Assembly (NCBI RefSeq): GCF_002813445.1
Contig: NZ_PHHD01000001.1
Location: 992,001-1,056,000, forward strand
DNA: 64,000 nucleotides
Direction: 5' to 3'
Source: Pseudomonas tolaasii NCPPB 2192
Lineage (GTDB): Bacteria > Pseudomonadota > Gammaproteobacteria > Pseudomonadales > Pseudomonadaceae
Shown here: piece by piece, positions 1-9,880 of the stretch
How the letters are laid out: each line of letters starts with the position of its first letter
How positions within the stretch are numbered: the stretch's first letter is position 1
Made by a program: the position numbers and the translations under genes
Notes under the pieces: model-generated
What the model was told of the DNA's origin: nothing
Seen by the model: only the letters and a program-made list of their open reading frames with translations
Databases searched by the model: none

Positions 1-494
1 CAGTTGGTGGTGCAGGAGGCGTTGGACACCAGCAGCTCATCGCCGGTCAGGCAATCCTGGTTGATGCCGTAGACGATGGTGGCGTCGACATCCGCCTCGC
101 TGGCCATCGGCTGGGAAAACAGCACACGCGGCGCGCCGGCGTCGAGAAAACGCTGGCCATCGGCACGGGTGTGGTAGACACCGGAACATTCCAGCACCAG
201 GTCGACGCCCAGCGCTTTCCAGTCGATGCCTTCGGGGGTGGCACTGCGCAAGACCTGCACGCAGTTGCCATTAATGTGCAGACAATCGCCCTCAACCCGC
301 ACTTCGCCGGGGAAGCGGCCGTGGGTGGAGTCGAAGCGTGTCAGGTATTCGATGCTGGCCATGTCGGCCAGATCATTGATCGCGACAATTTCAAACCCGG
401 CCGCCGCCCCTCGCTCGAACAGAGCACGCAAGACGCAACGACCAATGCGGCCGTAGCCGTTGAGTGCAACTTTGTAGGGACGCGGTTGAGGCAT
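1..494 (-). CDS. epd: Erythrose-4-phosphate dehydrogenase (partial, C-terminus beyond window)
   Basis: NAD-dependent dehydrogenase of the GapA/Epd family, oxidising erythrose-4-phosphate to 4-phosphoerythronate for PLP synthesis. Only the first 164 residues are here. The N-terminal Rossmann motif NGYGRIGR is clear, and the window cuts the gene inside the catalytic signature SNASCTTN. The start is the ATG at 494. The gene lies downstream of tkt on the same strand, as in other pseudomonads, which favours Epd over glycolytic Gap; the family is certain and the exact substrate is inferred. A REP doublet separates it from tkt. Confidence 0.88.
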   Translation of the reverse strand, partial: MPQPRPYKVALNGYGRIGRCVLRALFERGAAAGFEIVAINDLADMASIEYLTRFDSTHGRFPGEVRVEGDCLHINGNCVQVLRSATPEGIDWKALGVDLVLECSGVYHTRADGQRFLDAGAPRVLFSQPMASEADVDATIVYGINQDCLTGDELLVSNASCTTN

Positions 495-539
495 GGGGTT
501 CTCGATCAATGTTCGTTCAGTGTTGAAGGTGCTGACGCC

Positions 540-604
540 ATCGCGGGCAAGCCCGCTCCCACATTAGACCGCGATCCAAATGTGGGAGCGGGCTTGCCCG
601 CGAT
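540..604. repeat. REP doublet, inward-facing type
   Basis: Two REP sequences of the GTGGGAGCGGGCTTGCCCGCGAT type face each other in the order reverse then forward, separated by about 20 nt. This is the opposite order to most REPINs in the window. It fills the tkt-epd gap. Confidence 0.85.
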
Positions 605-632
605 AGCGCCAGTACACACAACGCAGACTGAC

Positions 633-2630
633 TTAGTCTTCCAGCAGCTCTTCAGCCTGACCCAGGATGTTTTCCAGGGTGAAACCGAATTCTTCAAACA
701 AGGCTGGCGCCGGCGCCGACTCACCGTAGGTGGTCATGCCGATCACGCGACCTTCCAGGCCCACGTACTTGTACCAGTAGTCGGCGTGGGCCGCTTCGAT
801 GGCGATACGCGCGCTGACCTGCAATGGCAATACCGACTGCTTGTAGCCGGCATCCTGGGCTTCGAACACGCTGGTGCAAGGCATGGACACCACGCGAACG
901 TTGCGGCCCTGGGCGGTCAGCTTGTCGTACGCCTGAACGGTCAGGCCCACTTCGGAACCGGTGGAGATCAGGATCAGCTCCGGCTCGCCGATGCAGTCTT
1001 TCAGCACATAACCACCACGGCTGATGTCGGCGATCTGCGCGTCGGTACGCGCCTGGTGCTGCAGGTTCTGACGCGAAAAGATCAGCGCCGAAGGGCCGTC
1101 CTTGCGCTCGATGGCGTGCTTCCAGGCCACCGCGGATTCCACCGCGTCGGCCGGGCGCCAGGTGTCCAGGTTCGGCGTGGTACGCAGGCTGGTCAATTGC
1201 TCGACCGGCTGGTGCGTCGGGCCGTCTTCGCCCAGGCCGATGGAGTCGTGGGTGTACACATGGATCACACGCTTCTTCATCAGCGCAGCCATGCGCACGG
1301 CGTTGCGCGCATATTCCATGAACATCAGGAAGGTCGCGCCGTAAGGCACCAGGCCGCCGTGCAGGGATACGCCGTTCATGATGGCGCTCATGCCGAACTC
1401 ACGTACGCCGTAGTACATGTAGTTGCCGCTGGCGTCTTCAGCCGACACGCCTTTGCAGCCTTTCCACAGGGTCAGGTTGGAACCGGCCAGGTCGGCCGAA
1501 CCGCCGAGGATTTCCGGCAACAGCGGGCCAAAAGCGTTCAGGGTGTTCTGGCTGGCTTTACGGCTGGCGATGGTCTCGCCCTTGGCCGCGACTTCGGCGA
1601 TGTAGGCCGAGGCTTTTTCCGAGAAGTCGGCCGGCAGGTCACCGGCGAGGCGGCGTACCAACTCATTGGCCAACTCAGGGAATTCGGCGGAGTAGGCAGC
1701 AAAACGCTGGTCCCACTCGGCTTCGGTCGCCAGGCCTTTTTCCTTGGCATCCCATTCGGCTGCAATATCAGCCGGAATTTCGAACGGGCCGTAGTTCCAC
1801 TTCAACGCTTCGCGGGTCAGGGCGATTTCCGCGTCACCCAACGGGGCGCCGTGGCAGTCTTCTTTGCCCTGCTTGTTCGGCGAACCGAAACCGATGGTGG
1901 TCTTGCAGCAGATCAGGGTCGGCTGCGCGCTCTTGCGGGCGGTGTCGATGGCGGTCTTGATTTCTTCCGGGTCGTGACCGTCGACGTTGCGGATCACCTG
2001 CCAGTTGTAGGCTTCGAAACGTTTGGGGGTGTCATCGGTGAACCAGCCTTCGACTTCACCGTCGATGGAGATGCCGTTGTCATCGTAGAAAGCAATCAGC
2101 TTGCCCAGGCCCAGGGTACCGGCCAGGGAGGCGACTTCGTGGGAAATGCCTTCCATCATGCAGCCATCACCCAGGAACACGTAGGTGTGGTGGTCGACGA
2201 TGTCGTGGCCGGGGCGGTTGAACTGTGCGCCCAGGACTTTCTCCGCCAGCGCGAAGCCAACGGCGTTGGCCAGGCCCTGGCCCAGGGGACCGGTGGTGGT
2301 CTCGACGCCTGGGGTGTAGCCGAATTCCGGGTGGCCCGGGGTACGGCTGTGCAGCTGACGGAAGCTTTTCAGGTCGTCGATGGTGACGTCGTAGCCGGTC
2401 AGGTGCAGCAGCGAATAGATCAGCATCGAGCCGTGGCCGTTGGACAGCACGAAGCGGTCACGGTCGGCGAACGACGGGTTGCTCGGGTTGTGTTTCAGGT
2501 AGTCACGCCAAAGCACCTCGGCGATATCCGCCATGCCCATCGGGGCACCGGGATGGCCGCTGTTGGCTTTTTGCACGGCATCCATGCTGAGGGCACGAAT
2601 AGCGTTGGCACGCTCACGACGGCTGGGCAT
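633..2630 (-). CDS. tkt: Transketolase
   Basis: Thiamine-diphosphate enzyme of the non-oxidative pentose phosphate pathway, moving two-carbon units between ketose and aldose phosphates. The 665-residue product has the usual length. It contains the GHPGAPMGMAD motif near the N-terminus, the ThDP-binding GDGCMMEG motif, and GEDGPTHQPVEQ in the pyrimidine domain. I chose the ATG at 2630 because an AGGAG ribosome site precedes it; the frame stays open upstream to 2777 but without family similarity. It is divergent from the ArsR-methyltransferase gene and its product feeds epd substrate. Confidence 0.97.
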   Translation of the reverse strand: MPSRRERANAIRALSMDAVQKANSGHPGAPMGMADIAEVLWRDYLKHNPSNPSFADRDRFVLSNGHGSMLIYSLLHLTGYDVTIDDLKSFRQLHSRTPGHPEFGYTPGVETTTGPLGQGLANAVGFALAEKVLGAQFNRPGHDIVDHHTYVFLGDGCMMEGISHEVASLAGTLGLGKLIAFYDDNGISIDGEVEGWFTDDTPKRFEAYNWQVIRNVDGHDPEEIKTAIDTARKSAQPTLICCKTTIGFGSPNKQGKEDCHGAPLGDAEIALTREALKWNYGPFEIPADIAAEWDAKEKGLATEAEWDQRFAAYSAEFPELANELVRRLAGDLPADFSEKASAYIAEVAAKGETIASRKASQNTLNAFGPLLPEILGGSADLAGSNLTLWKGCKGVSAEDASGNYMYYGVREFGMSAIMNGVSLHGGLVPYGATFLMFMEYARNAVRMAALMKKRVIHVYTHDSIGLGEDGPTHQPVEQLTSLRTTPNLDTWRPADAVESAVAWKHAIERKDGPSALIFSRQNLQHQARTDAQIADISRGGYVLKDCIGEPELILISTGSEVGLTVQAYDKLTAQGRNVRVVSMPCTSVFEAQDAGYKQSVLPLQVSARIAIEAAHADYWYKYVGLEGRVIGMTTYGESAPAPALFEEFGFTLENILGQAEELLED

Positions 2631-2822
2631 CGCTGATCTCCTGGAGTTGAATAAAAGAAACGGAAAAAAGGACCGGCATTTTCCCTCAGCCACCGCCTGC
2701 GGGCAATGACAGATAGTCACTTGAGGGTGATTTCCTGTGCATTGCAACGCAATCGCCTGCAGAAACCCTGCCCGCATTCGTCTAAAAGTTATAGCGGCTG
2801 CTTATAACTACCGATTATCGAC

Positions 2823-2846
2823 CAATATCAAAACTTTTTGATATTG
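2823..2846. promoter_or_regulatory. Perfect 24-bp palindrome, candidate operator of the ArsR-type regulator
   Basis: Arms CAATATCAAAA and TTTTGATATTG (11 bp each, no mismatch) flank a 2-nt centre. The site lies 41 nt before the regulator start and about 190 nt before tkt. A possible minus-strand -35 (TTGATA) inside it is followed 18 nt later by TTATAA, so it could also touch tkt transcription. Operator function is inferred from symmetry and position. Confidence 0.6.
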
Positions 2847-2887
2847 ACCTTGCGGTGCTTTCCCCCCGTCACTAGACTGCTGGCCTT

Positions 2888-3883
2888 ATGAACCTACCCG
2901 TGCCCTCCCTGCGTCCCGACGACGGCGATGACCTGGCAGCCTTGTGCAAGGCCGCCGGCGATCCGTTGCGCCTGAACGTATTGCGCGCACTGGCCAACGA
3001 CTCCTTCGGCGTACTGGAGCTGGCGCAAATTTTCGCCATCGGCCAGTCCGGCATGAGCCACCATTTAAAGGTCTTGGCCCAGGCCGACCTGGTCGCCACC
3101 CGCCGCGAAGGCAATGCGATCTTTTACCGTCGCGCCCTGCCCCACACCGAGCTGCTGGGCGGCAAATTGCACGCTGCGCTGCTTGAAGAAGTGGATGGCT
3201 TGAGCCTGCCGGGCGACGTGCAGTCGCGCATCAGCCAGGTCCACGGGCAACGCGCCGCCGCCAGCCAGGATTTTTTCTCACGGGTCGCCGAGAAGTTTCG
3301 CGCCCAGCAGGACCTGATCGCCGGGCTGCCCCAATACCGCGAAAGCGTACTGGCGCTGCTCGACAAGCTGAGCTTCAGTGATGAGGCGACCGCACTGGAA
3401 GTCGGCCCCGGCGACGGTGGTTTTCTGCCGGAACTGGCACGCCGCTTTCAGCAGGTCACCGCGCTCGACAACAGCCCGGCGATGCTCGAACTGGCGCGCC
3501 AGCTGTGCGAGCGTGAAGCACTGGGCAACGTCAACCTGCAGTTGGCCGATGCCCTGAATGACACCAGCCTGCGGGCCGACTGCGTGGTGCTGAACATGGT
3601 TTTGCACCATTTCGCCGCCCCCGCCGACGCCCTCAAGCAAATGGCCGGGTTGCTGCACCCCGGCGGTAGCCTGCTGGTTACGGATTTATGCAGCCACAAC
3701 CAGAATTGGGCCAGGGAGGCCTGCGGTGATCTCTGGTTGGGTTTTGAACAGGACGATCTGGCCCGTTGGGCCACCGCTGCGGGACTCGTTCCCGGGGAAA
3801 GCCTCTATGTAGGTTTACGTAATGGTTTCCAGATCCAGGTCCGCCATTTTCAGCGACCGGCTGGCGACACTCACCATCGGTAA
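2888..3883 (+). CDS. ArsR-family regulator fused to a SAM-dependent methyltransferase domain (SahR-like)
   Basis: A two-domain protein of 331 residues. Residues about 10-90 form an ArsR winged helix (QSGMSHHLKVLAQADLV is the recognition helix). Residues about 150-310 are a class I methyltransferase fold with motif I EVGPGDGG, an acidic loop LDNSPAMLELAR and a VVLNMVLHHF segment. It ends 19 nt before metK, so the two are probably co-transcribed. ArsR proteins of this architecture next to methionine-cycle genes have been described as SahR, sensing S-adenosylhomocysteine; that assignment is by context. The ATG lacks a clear ribosome site, so the start is slightly uncertain. Confidence 0.85.
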   Translation: MNLPVPSLRPDDGDDLAALCKAAGDPLRLNVLRALANDSFGVLELAQIFAIGQSGMSHHLKVLAQADLVATRREGNAIFYRRALPHTELLGGKLHAALLEEVDGLSLPGDVQSRISQVHGQRAAASQDFFSRVAEKFRAQQDLIAGLPQYRESVLALLDKLSFSDEATALEVGPGDGGFLPELARRFQQVTALDNSPAMLELARQLCEREALGNVNLQLADALNDTSLRADCVVLNMVLHHFAAPADALKQMAGLLHPGGSLLVTDLCSHNQNWAREACGDLWLGFEQDDLARWATAAGLVPGESLYVGLRNGFQIQVRHFQRPAGDTHHR

Positions 3884-3902
3884 ATATCAGGAAAACATCG
3901 AG

Positions 3903-5093
<1,191 letters not shown>

Positions 5094-5108
5094 ACGCTCA
5101 CGGTACAC

Positions 5109-5143
5109 AAAGCCCCGCCAGGTTTGCCTGGCGGGGCTTTTTT
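5109..5143 (+). terminator. Intrinsic terminator of metK
   Basis: A perfect 14-bp stem with a TTTG loop, followed by a T run. It begins 16 nt after the metK stop. Confidence 0.93.
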
Positions 5144-5243
5144 CATGGCCAGTTACAGAAACTCGCTAACAAATTCACCGCGCCATCAGGCTGTTTTGTG
5201 AGGACCTGGATCACTTAGGCTGAACGCCCCCTTTCGAGCAAGG

Positions 5244-6935
5244 ATGCTCATGATGCGTGTACTGACAGCTCTTTTACTCAGCGCCCTGCCATGCCTGGCG
5301 TGGGCCGGCAATTGTCCCGAAGAGGCGCGCTCCCAAGTGGCCCACCTCGCCGAACAGATCAGGCAGTGGGATGACAGCTACCATCGGCTCGGCCACTCCC
5401 CCGTCGGCGACGAACTCTACGACCAGGCCCGCCAACGTCTTGCGGGCTGGCGCGAATGCTTTCCTCAGGCGGTGAACAGGGCCGACCAGCCACTGGCGAG
5501 CTCACGAGGCACGCTACCGCACCCGGTCGCACACACGGGCCTGCAAAAACTGCTGGATGAAGCCGCCGTAGCCGACTGGCTTGGCAGCCGGCAAGATGTC
5601 TGGGTTCAGCCCAAAGTCGACGGGGTGGCGGTGACCCTGAGGTATCGCCGGGGTCGCTTGAGCCAGGTCATCAGCCGGGGCGACGGCCTGCTTGGCCAGG
5701 ACTGGTCAACCGCAGCGCGCAAGATTCCCGGCATCGTCCAGCAGTTGCCCGAAGCCATCGACCTGGTGCTGCAAGGCGAACTCTACTGGCGCCTCGACGA
5801 ACATGTGCAATCGGCCAACGTTGGGCTGAATGCCCGCAGCAAGGTCGCCGGGCTGATGAACCGCCTGCAGTTGAGCGACACAGAGGCCGCAGGCATTGGC
5901 CTGTTCATCTGGGCCTGGCCCGACGGCCCGGCTGACTTCAGCGAACGCCTCGCCACCCTCGCCCGCCTGGGCTTCACCGACAGCCAACGCTACAGCCACG
6001 CCATCCAGAACATCACCGAAGCCGCACGCTGGCGAACCTACTGGTACAACCACCCGTTGCCTTTTGCCAGTGATGGCGTGGTCCTGCATCAGGCCAGACG
6101 TGCGCCCGCCAAGCGCTGGCAGGTCAGCACGCCTTATTGGGCCGTGGCCTGGAAGTACCCGGCGGCCAAGGCGTTGGCGCTGGTAAGCAAGGTAAATTTC
6201 ACTATCGGCCGCACCGGGCGCATCACCCCCATTCTGGAACTGGAGCCGGTGCAGCTGGATGACCGGCAGATCAGCCGCGTCAGCGTCGGCTCGCTCAAAC
6301 GCTGGCAGGCGCTGGATATCCGCCCCGGCGACCAGGTGTCCATCAGCCTTGCCGGGCAGGTGATTCCAAGGCTGGATCAGGTCATCCTGCGCAACCCCAA
6401 CCGGGTTGAGGTGCACGAGCCCGACGCGCGCGCCTATCACGCCTTGAGCTGCTGGCAACTGGACCCGGGCTGCGAAGAACAAATGCTGTCGCGCCTGACC
6501 TGGCTCAGCGGGAACCAGGGCCTGGCGCTGCCACATATCGGGCGCGAGACCTGGAACGTATTGATCCAGGCCGGTCTAATCGCAGGCTTTCTCGATTGGT
6601 TAACCCTGGATGCGGCAGAGCTTGCTAACATTGATGGCTTCGGCGAACGCAGCCGTGCGCGGGTGCTCGAAGGCATTCAAAGCGCCCGGCAGCGCCCTTT
6701 TGCACAATGGCTCAAAGCCCTGGGTGTACCGCCTGCGGCCCGTAACAATCTGGAGGGTGACTGGCAGACGCTGGTCGCCAAAGACACCCAGGCCTGGCTG
6801 GCCATTGATGGCATCGGCCCGGGTCGCGCGGCACAACTGAGTGCTTTTTTTCGCGACCCGCACGTTCAGGCCCTGGCTGAAACTTTACGCGTGGCCGGTA
6901 TAGACGGTTTTCAAGCCCGGCCTGATCAACAGTAA
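5244..6935 (+). CDS. ligB: NAD-dependent DNA ligase LigB
   Basis: Second, non-essential NAD-dependent DNA ligase of gamma-proteobacteria. It is about 563 residues and so shorter than LigA, lacking the zinc finger and BRCT ends. The adenylation motif QPKVDGVAV places the nucleophile at about Lys124. An OB-fold segment (FTIGRTGRITPILELEPVQLD) follows, and the C-terminal half contains helix-hairpin-helix repeats (IDGFGERSRARVLEG, IDGIGPGRAAQL). The N-terminus resembles a signal peptide (ALLLSALPCLAWAG), a feature shared by E. coli LigB. ATGs at 5244, 5250 and 5253 are all possible starts; AAGG at 5240-5243 fits the later ones better. Confidence 0.93.
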   Translation: MLMMRVLTALLLSALPCLAWAGNCPEEARSQVAHLAEQIRQWDDSYHRLGHSPVGDELYDQARQRLAGWRECFPQAVNRADQPLASSRGTLPHPVAHTGLQKLLDEAAVADWLGSRQDVWVQPKVDGVAVTLRYRRGRLSQVISRGDGLLGQDWSTAARKIPGIVQQLPEAIDLVLQGELYWRLDEHVQSANVGLNARSKVAGLMNRLQLSDTEAAGIGLFIWAWPDGPADFSERLATLARLGFTDSQRYSHAIQNITEAARWRTYWYNHPLPFASDGVVLHQARRAPAKRWQVSTPYWAVAWKYPAAKALALVSKVNFTIGRTGRITPILELEPVQLDDRQISRVSVGSLKRWQALDIRPGDQVSISLAGQVIPRLDQVILRNPNRVEVHEPDARAYHALSCWQLDPGCEEQMLSRLTWLSGNQGLALPHIGRETWNVLIQAGLIAGFLDWLTLDAAELANIDGFGERSRARVLEGIQSARQRPFAQWLKALGVPPAARNNLEGDWQTLVAKDTQAWLAIDGIGPGRAAQLSAFFRDPHVQALAETLRVAGIDGFQARPDQQ

Positions 6936-6985
6936 ACCCTTGGCAGAATTCACCCTGCTTTTCGCTTTCGACTTTGGAGCCCTAT

Positions 6986-7381
6986 ATGAAATTTCTCGCC
7001 CCGCTTGCCTTGTTGACCGTCGCAAGCCTCATGGCCACACCCTTGCTGGCGGCCGAACAAGCCCAACCACTCACCGGTTGCGCCGCCAAGCGCCAGGCCA
7101 TCAGCACCCAGATCGAACAAGCCAAGGCCCACGGCAACAGCGAGCAACAGGCAGGCCTGGAAAAAGCCCTGAGTGAAGTCACCGCCAACTGCACCGACGC
7201 TTCCTTGCGCAAAGAGCGTGAAAACAAGGTGCTCGACGCCAAGCATGAAGTCAGCCGCCGTCAGGCCGACCTCGACAAGGCAATGAAAAAAGGCGACGCG
7301 GACAAGATCAACAAGCGTAAAGACAAACTCGCGCAGTCCCGCAAGGAACTGCAGGACGCCGTCGAAGAACTCGACCAGTAA
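6986..7381 (+). CDS. DUF1090 family periplasmic protein
   Basis: A small secreted protein of 131 residues. A signal peptide (MKFLAPLALLTVASLMATPLLA) is followed by a charged, helical region with two conserved cysteines (GCAAKR and ANCTDA) and heptad-like Lys/Glu-rich stretches typical of DUF1090. No enzymatic motif is visible and the family function is unknown. The ATG at 6986 is chosen because GGAG sits 8 nt upstream. It is convergent with the cytochrome c' gene, with only 6 nt between the two stop codons. Confidence 0.85.
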   Translation: MKFLAPLALLTVASLMATPLLAAEQAQPLTGCAAKRQAISTQIEQAKAHGNSEQQAGLEKALSEVTANCTDASLRKERENKVLDAKHEVSRRQADLDKAMKKGDADKINKRKDKLAQSRKELQDAVEELDQ

Positions 7382-7387
7382 AACCGG

Positions 7388-7837
7388 TCAGTGGTCGCGA
7401 AACTGTTTGTGGCAGGCGGTGCAGGCATCTTCGACTTTCTGCACGGCTGGCCCCAGGTTGCTGGCCTTGTAAGGCTGGACCCGGCTTGCGATCACCAATT
7501 CACCGGTGGCCGTTTCAAGGTTGCGCGCCAGCTCCTGAAAGCGTGCCTGCTGCTGCCAGACGTTGTCTTTGGCGCTGGTGTGGTCTTCTTCACGCACGCT
7601 CGGGAAATGCTTCCACGGCTCATGGGACAACGCATCGAGTTTGACCGCGCCTTCGGCAAACCGGGCGCCGTCGAACGGAATACGTCCACGCAACATGCCG
7701 CCCAGGTCTTCGCCGGTCTTGAGCATCTGCTTGAAGATCGCCTTGCGCTGACCCAAAGGCGAATTAGGGTCGACGCCGCCGCAGGCGGACAGTGTCAGGC
7801 AGGCCAGCAATACAACGGTCAGTCTTTTAAAAGTCAT
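7388..7837 (-). CDS. Cytochrome c' family lipoprotein
   Basis: A 149-residue exported haem protein. The N-terminus MTFKRLTVVLLACLTLSAC is a lipoprotein signal with lipobox LSAC. The haem site CTACH lies about ten residues from the C-terminus, as expected for the four-helix cytochrome c' fold; the RKAIFKQML segment near the mature N-terminus also fits. It would sit on the periplasmic face of a membrane. Cytochromes c' bind NO or act in electron transfer; which applies here cannot be told. The open frame continues upstream to 7930, but the signal peptide fixes the start at 7837. Confidence 0.88.
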   Translation of the reverse strand: MTFKRLTVVLLACLTLSACGGVDPNSPLGQRKAIFKQMLKTGEDLGGMLRGRIPFDGARFAEGAVKLDALSHEPWKHFPSVREEDHTSAKDNVWQQQARFQELARNLETATGELVIASRVQPYKASNLGPAVQKVEDACTACHKQFRDH

Positions 7838-7966
7838 GTTGGCTTCAAGGTCACGGGAAACGGCGGCCAGTATCCTCGCCCCGCCCGCAAAGACCAATAG
7901 CCCTATTAATAATAAGGGTTGCCTGAGCACATTGAGATACAGGCAATCGCTTCAGGAAAGGTGTGT

Positions 7967-9154
7967 ATGAGTGTCATGTTGAAACGCTGGAGCCGCCGCC
8001 TGGTGTGGGCTCTGCCGATGATCGCGCTGCTGGCCGGTTGCGATGGCGGCAAGGACGCCGGCAAAACAGATGAAGCGGCGAAACCCCACGCCGTCGCCAC
8101 CTATGTGAACGCGCCTTGGGAAGCTCTGCCGGCAGTATCCGACGGCGATTTGCTGGCAGGCTTTGAATCCTGGCGCAGCGCCTGCCAGCGCCTCAAGGCC
8201 GACCCGGTCTGGGGCGCAACCTGTGCAGCGGCGGCCACTGTGCCGGGCAATGCCGTGGCGGTACGCGCCTTTCTCAAGGAGCGCCTGGATGTATTCGGCC
8301 TGCGCTCTGCCGACAACACGCCAAACGGCCTGATCACCGGTTACTACGAACCGGTCTACCCCGGCAGCCTGACCGAAACGGCCACCGCTCATGTGCCGGT
8401 GTACGGCGTGCCGGACGACTTGATCATCGTCAACCTGGAAAGCATCTACCCCGAACTCAAGGGCAAACGCCTGCGCGGTCGCCTGGAGGGCCGCGTGCTT
8501 AAACCCTATGACGACGCGAGCACCATCAATGGCCAGGGCTCCAGCGCCAAGCCAATTGCATGGCTGACCGACCCGATGGACCTGCAATTCCTGCAGATCC
8601 AGGGCTCGGGCCGCATTCAACTGGCAGGCGGGCGTCAGTTGCGCGTGGGGTATGGCGACCAGAATGGCTACCCGTACCGCCCCATCGGCCGCTGGCTGGT
8701 GGAGCAAGGCCAGTTGAAGAAGGAAGAAGTGAGCATGGGCGCCATCAGCGCCTGGGCCAAGGCCAACCCGCAACGTATTCCTGAACTGTTGGCCAGCAAC
8801 CCCAGCTATGTGTTCTTCAGCGCTCGCCCGGACAGCAACGAAGGCCCGCGCGGTTCGCTGAACGTGCCGCTGACCGCCGGCTACAGCGTGGCGGTGGACC
8901 GCAAAGTCATTCCGCTGGGCAGCCTGTTATGGCTGTCGACGACCAAACCGGATGGTTCGCCCCTCGCACGGCCCGTCGCCGCGCAGGACACCGGCGGCGC
9001 CATCACTGGCGAGGTGCGCGCAGACCTGTTCTGGGGTACCGGCCAGGCTGCAGGCGATTTGGCGGGAAATATGAAGCAGCAGGGCCAGATCTGGATGTTG
9101 TGGCCAAAGGGCGCAGCATTACCGCACGTGCCCGATGCCCCCGCCGGAACCTGA
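7967..9154 (+). CDS. mltA: Membrane-bound lytic murein transglycosylase A
   Basis: Outer-membrane lipoprotein that cleaves peptidoglycan glycan strands with 1,6-anhydro product. The 395-residue product starts with a signal ending in LLAGC (lipobox). It contains the MltA domain (LITGYYEPVYPGS, then GSGRIQLAGGRQLRVGYGDQNG) and ends with the 3D domain, where AAQDTGGAITGEVRADLFWG carries the conserved aspartates. The start at 7967 follows AGGAAAGG. It is divergent from the cytochrome c' gene. Confidence 0.95.
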   Translation: MSVMLKRWSRRLVWALPMIALLAGCDGGKDAGKTDEAAKPHAVATYVNAPWEALPAVSDGDLLAGFESWRSACQRLKADPVWGATCAAAATVPGNAVAVRAFLKERLDVFGLRSADNTPNGLITGYYEPVYPGSLTETATAHVPVYGVPDDLIIVNLESIYPELKGKRLRGRLEGRVLKPYDDASTINGQGSSAKPIAWLTDPMDLQFLQIQGSGRIQLAGGRQLRVGYGDQNGYPYRPIGRWLVEQGQLKKEEVSMGAISAWAKANPQRIPELLASNPSYVFFSARPDSNEGPRGSLNVPLTAGYSVAVDRKVIPLGSLLWLSTTKPDGSPLARPVAAQDTGGAITGEVRADLFWGTGQAAGDLAGNMKQQGQIWMLWPKGAALPHVPDAPAGT

Positions 9155-9160
9155 CAGCCT

Positions 9161-9265
9161 GATCGTTCCCACGCTCCGCGTGGGAACGCATCCCGTGACG
9201 CTCCGCGTCACAAACGGACGCAGAGCGTCCAGAGCGGCATTCCCACGCAGAGCGTGGGAATGATC
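9161..9265. repeat. Full-length GATCGTTCCCACGC palindromic intergenic repeat
   Basis: A roughly 105-bp element with outer inverted ends (GATCGTTCCCACGCTCCGCG and a near match to its complement, ending TGATC) and an inner pair (GACGCTCCGCGTC, GGACGCAGAGCGTCC). It could fold into a two-hairpin structure. Related copies lie at 24628, 35859 and 48802. Confidence 0.85.
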
Positions 9266-9300
9266 TCGAGCCAGCTCCCACAGAGGTTCTGCGTCAACCG

Positions 9301-9687
9301 TCAGATCGAGACAAAAAAGAAGCTCGCAATCAATGCCATCCCCACCGCCCACACCAGCGAGCGAAACATCGCCCAGTCGGCCAGGTAGCAAATGATGTAC
9401 AGCAGGCGGCTGGTGATAAACAGCACCGCCAGCACATTGATGGTCACCAGCGATGCCGTGCCGGCCAGGTGCGCAATGATCACCGCCGCCGCAAACGCCG
9501 GGGTCACCTCAAAGCTGTTGAGTTGCGCATTGTGGGCACGCTTGGCCACCCCCTCGAGGGTATCGAGAAACGCACGCGGGTCATGGTTCTGCCGCGGCCC
9601 GAACTTGCCGCCGCTGAATTTGGCCACCCCCGTGCACAGATAAGGCAGGAAAATTGCGATCAACACACACCAGAAAGCGACCGTCAT
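9301..9687 (-). CDS. MAPEG family membrane protein
   Basis: A protein of 128 residues with four predicted membrane helices. The N-terminal helix (FWCVLIAIFLPYLCTGVAKF) and the motif around ENT-type residues (AHNAQLNSFEVTPAFAAAVI) fit the MAPEG superfamily of membrane proteins in eicosanoid and glutathione metabolism. The role in pseudomonads is not established. A GTG at 9690 precedes the ATG at 9687; the ATG has the better spacing to AAGGAA. Confidence 0.82.
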   Translation of the reverse strand: MTVAFWCVLIAIFLPYLCTGVAKFSGGKFGPRQNHDPRAFLDTLEGVAKRAHNAQLNSFEVTPAFAAAVIIAHLAGTASLVTINVLAVLFITSRLLYIICYLADWAMFRSLVWAVGMALIASFFFVSI

Positions 9688-9880
9688 CACTGATTCCTTT
9701 TGTCGTTTTAGTCAGGAGTTAGAGTTTTAGCACTAATACCGCCAGGCCGCACCCAACCGCTATGAGCCGCCCCGCGCCGAAAGGTTCTATCAGGCTTTTG
9801 CGCAAACCGTGCAACATCAGGCTGCCAATGCGGTCCATCCCCCATCATGCCCGTTCCACCCCAACTTCCAAGGACCCCGG

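Noticed and set aside
171..2636. 821-codon open frame antisense to tkt
   Set aside because: A shadow of the high-GC coding strand. It has no family motif, and tkt is unambiguous on the other strand.
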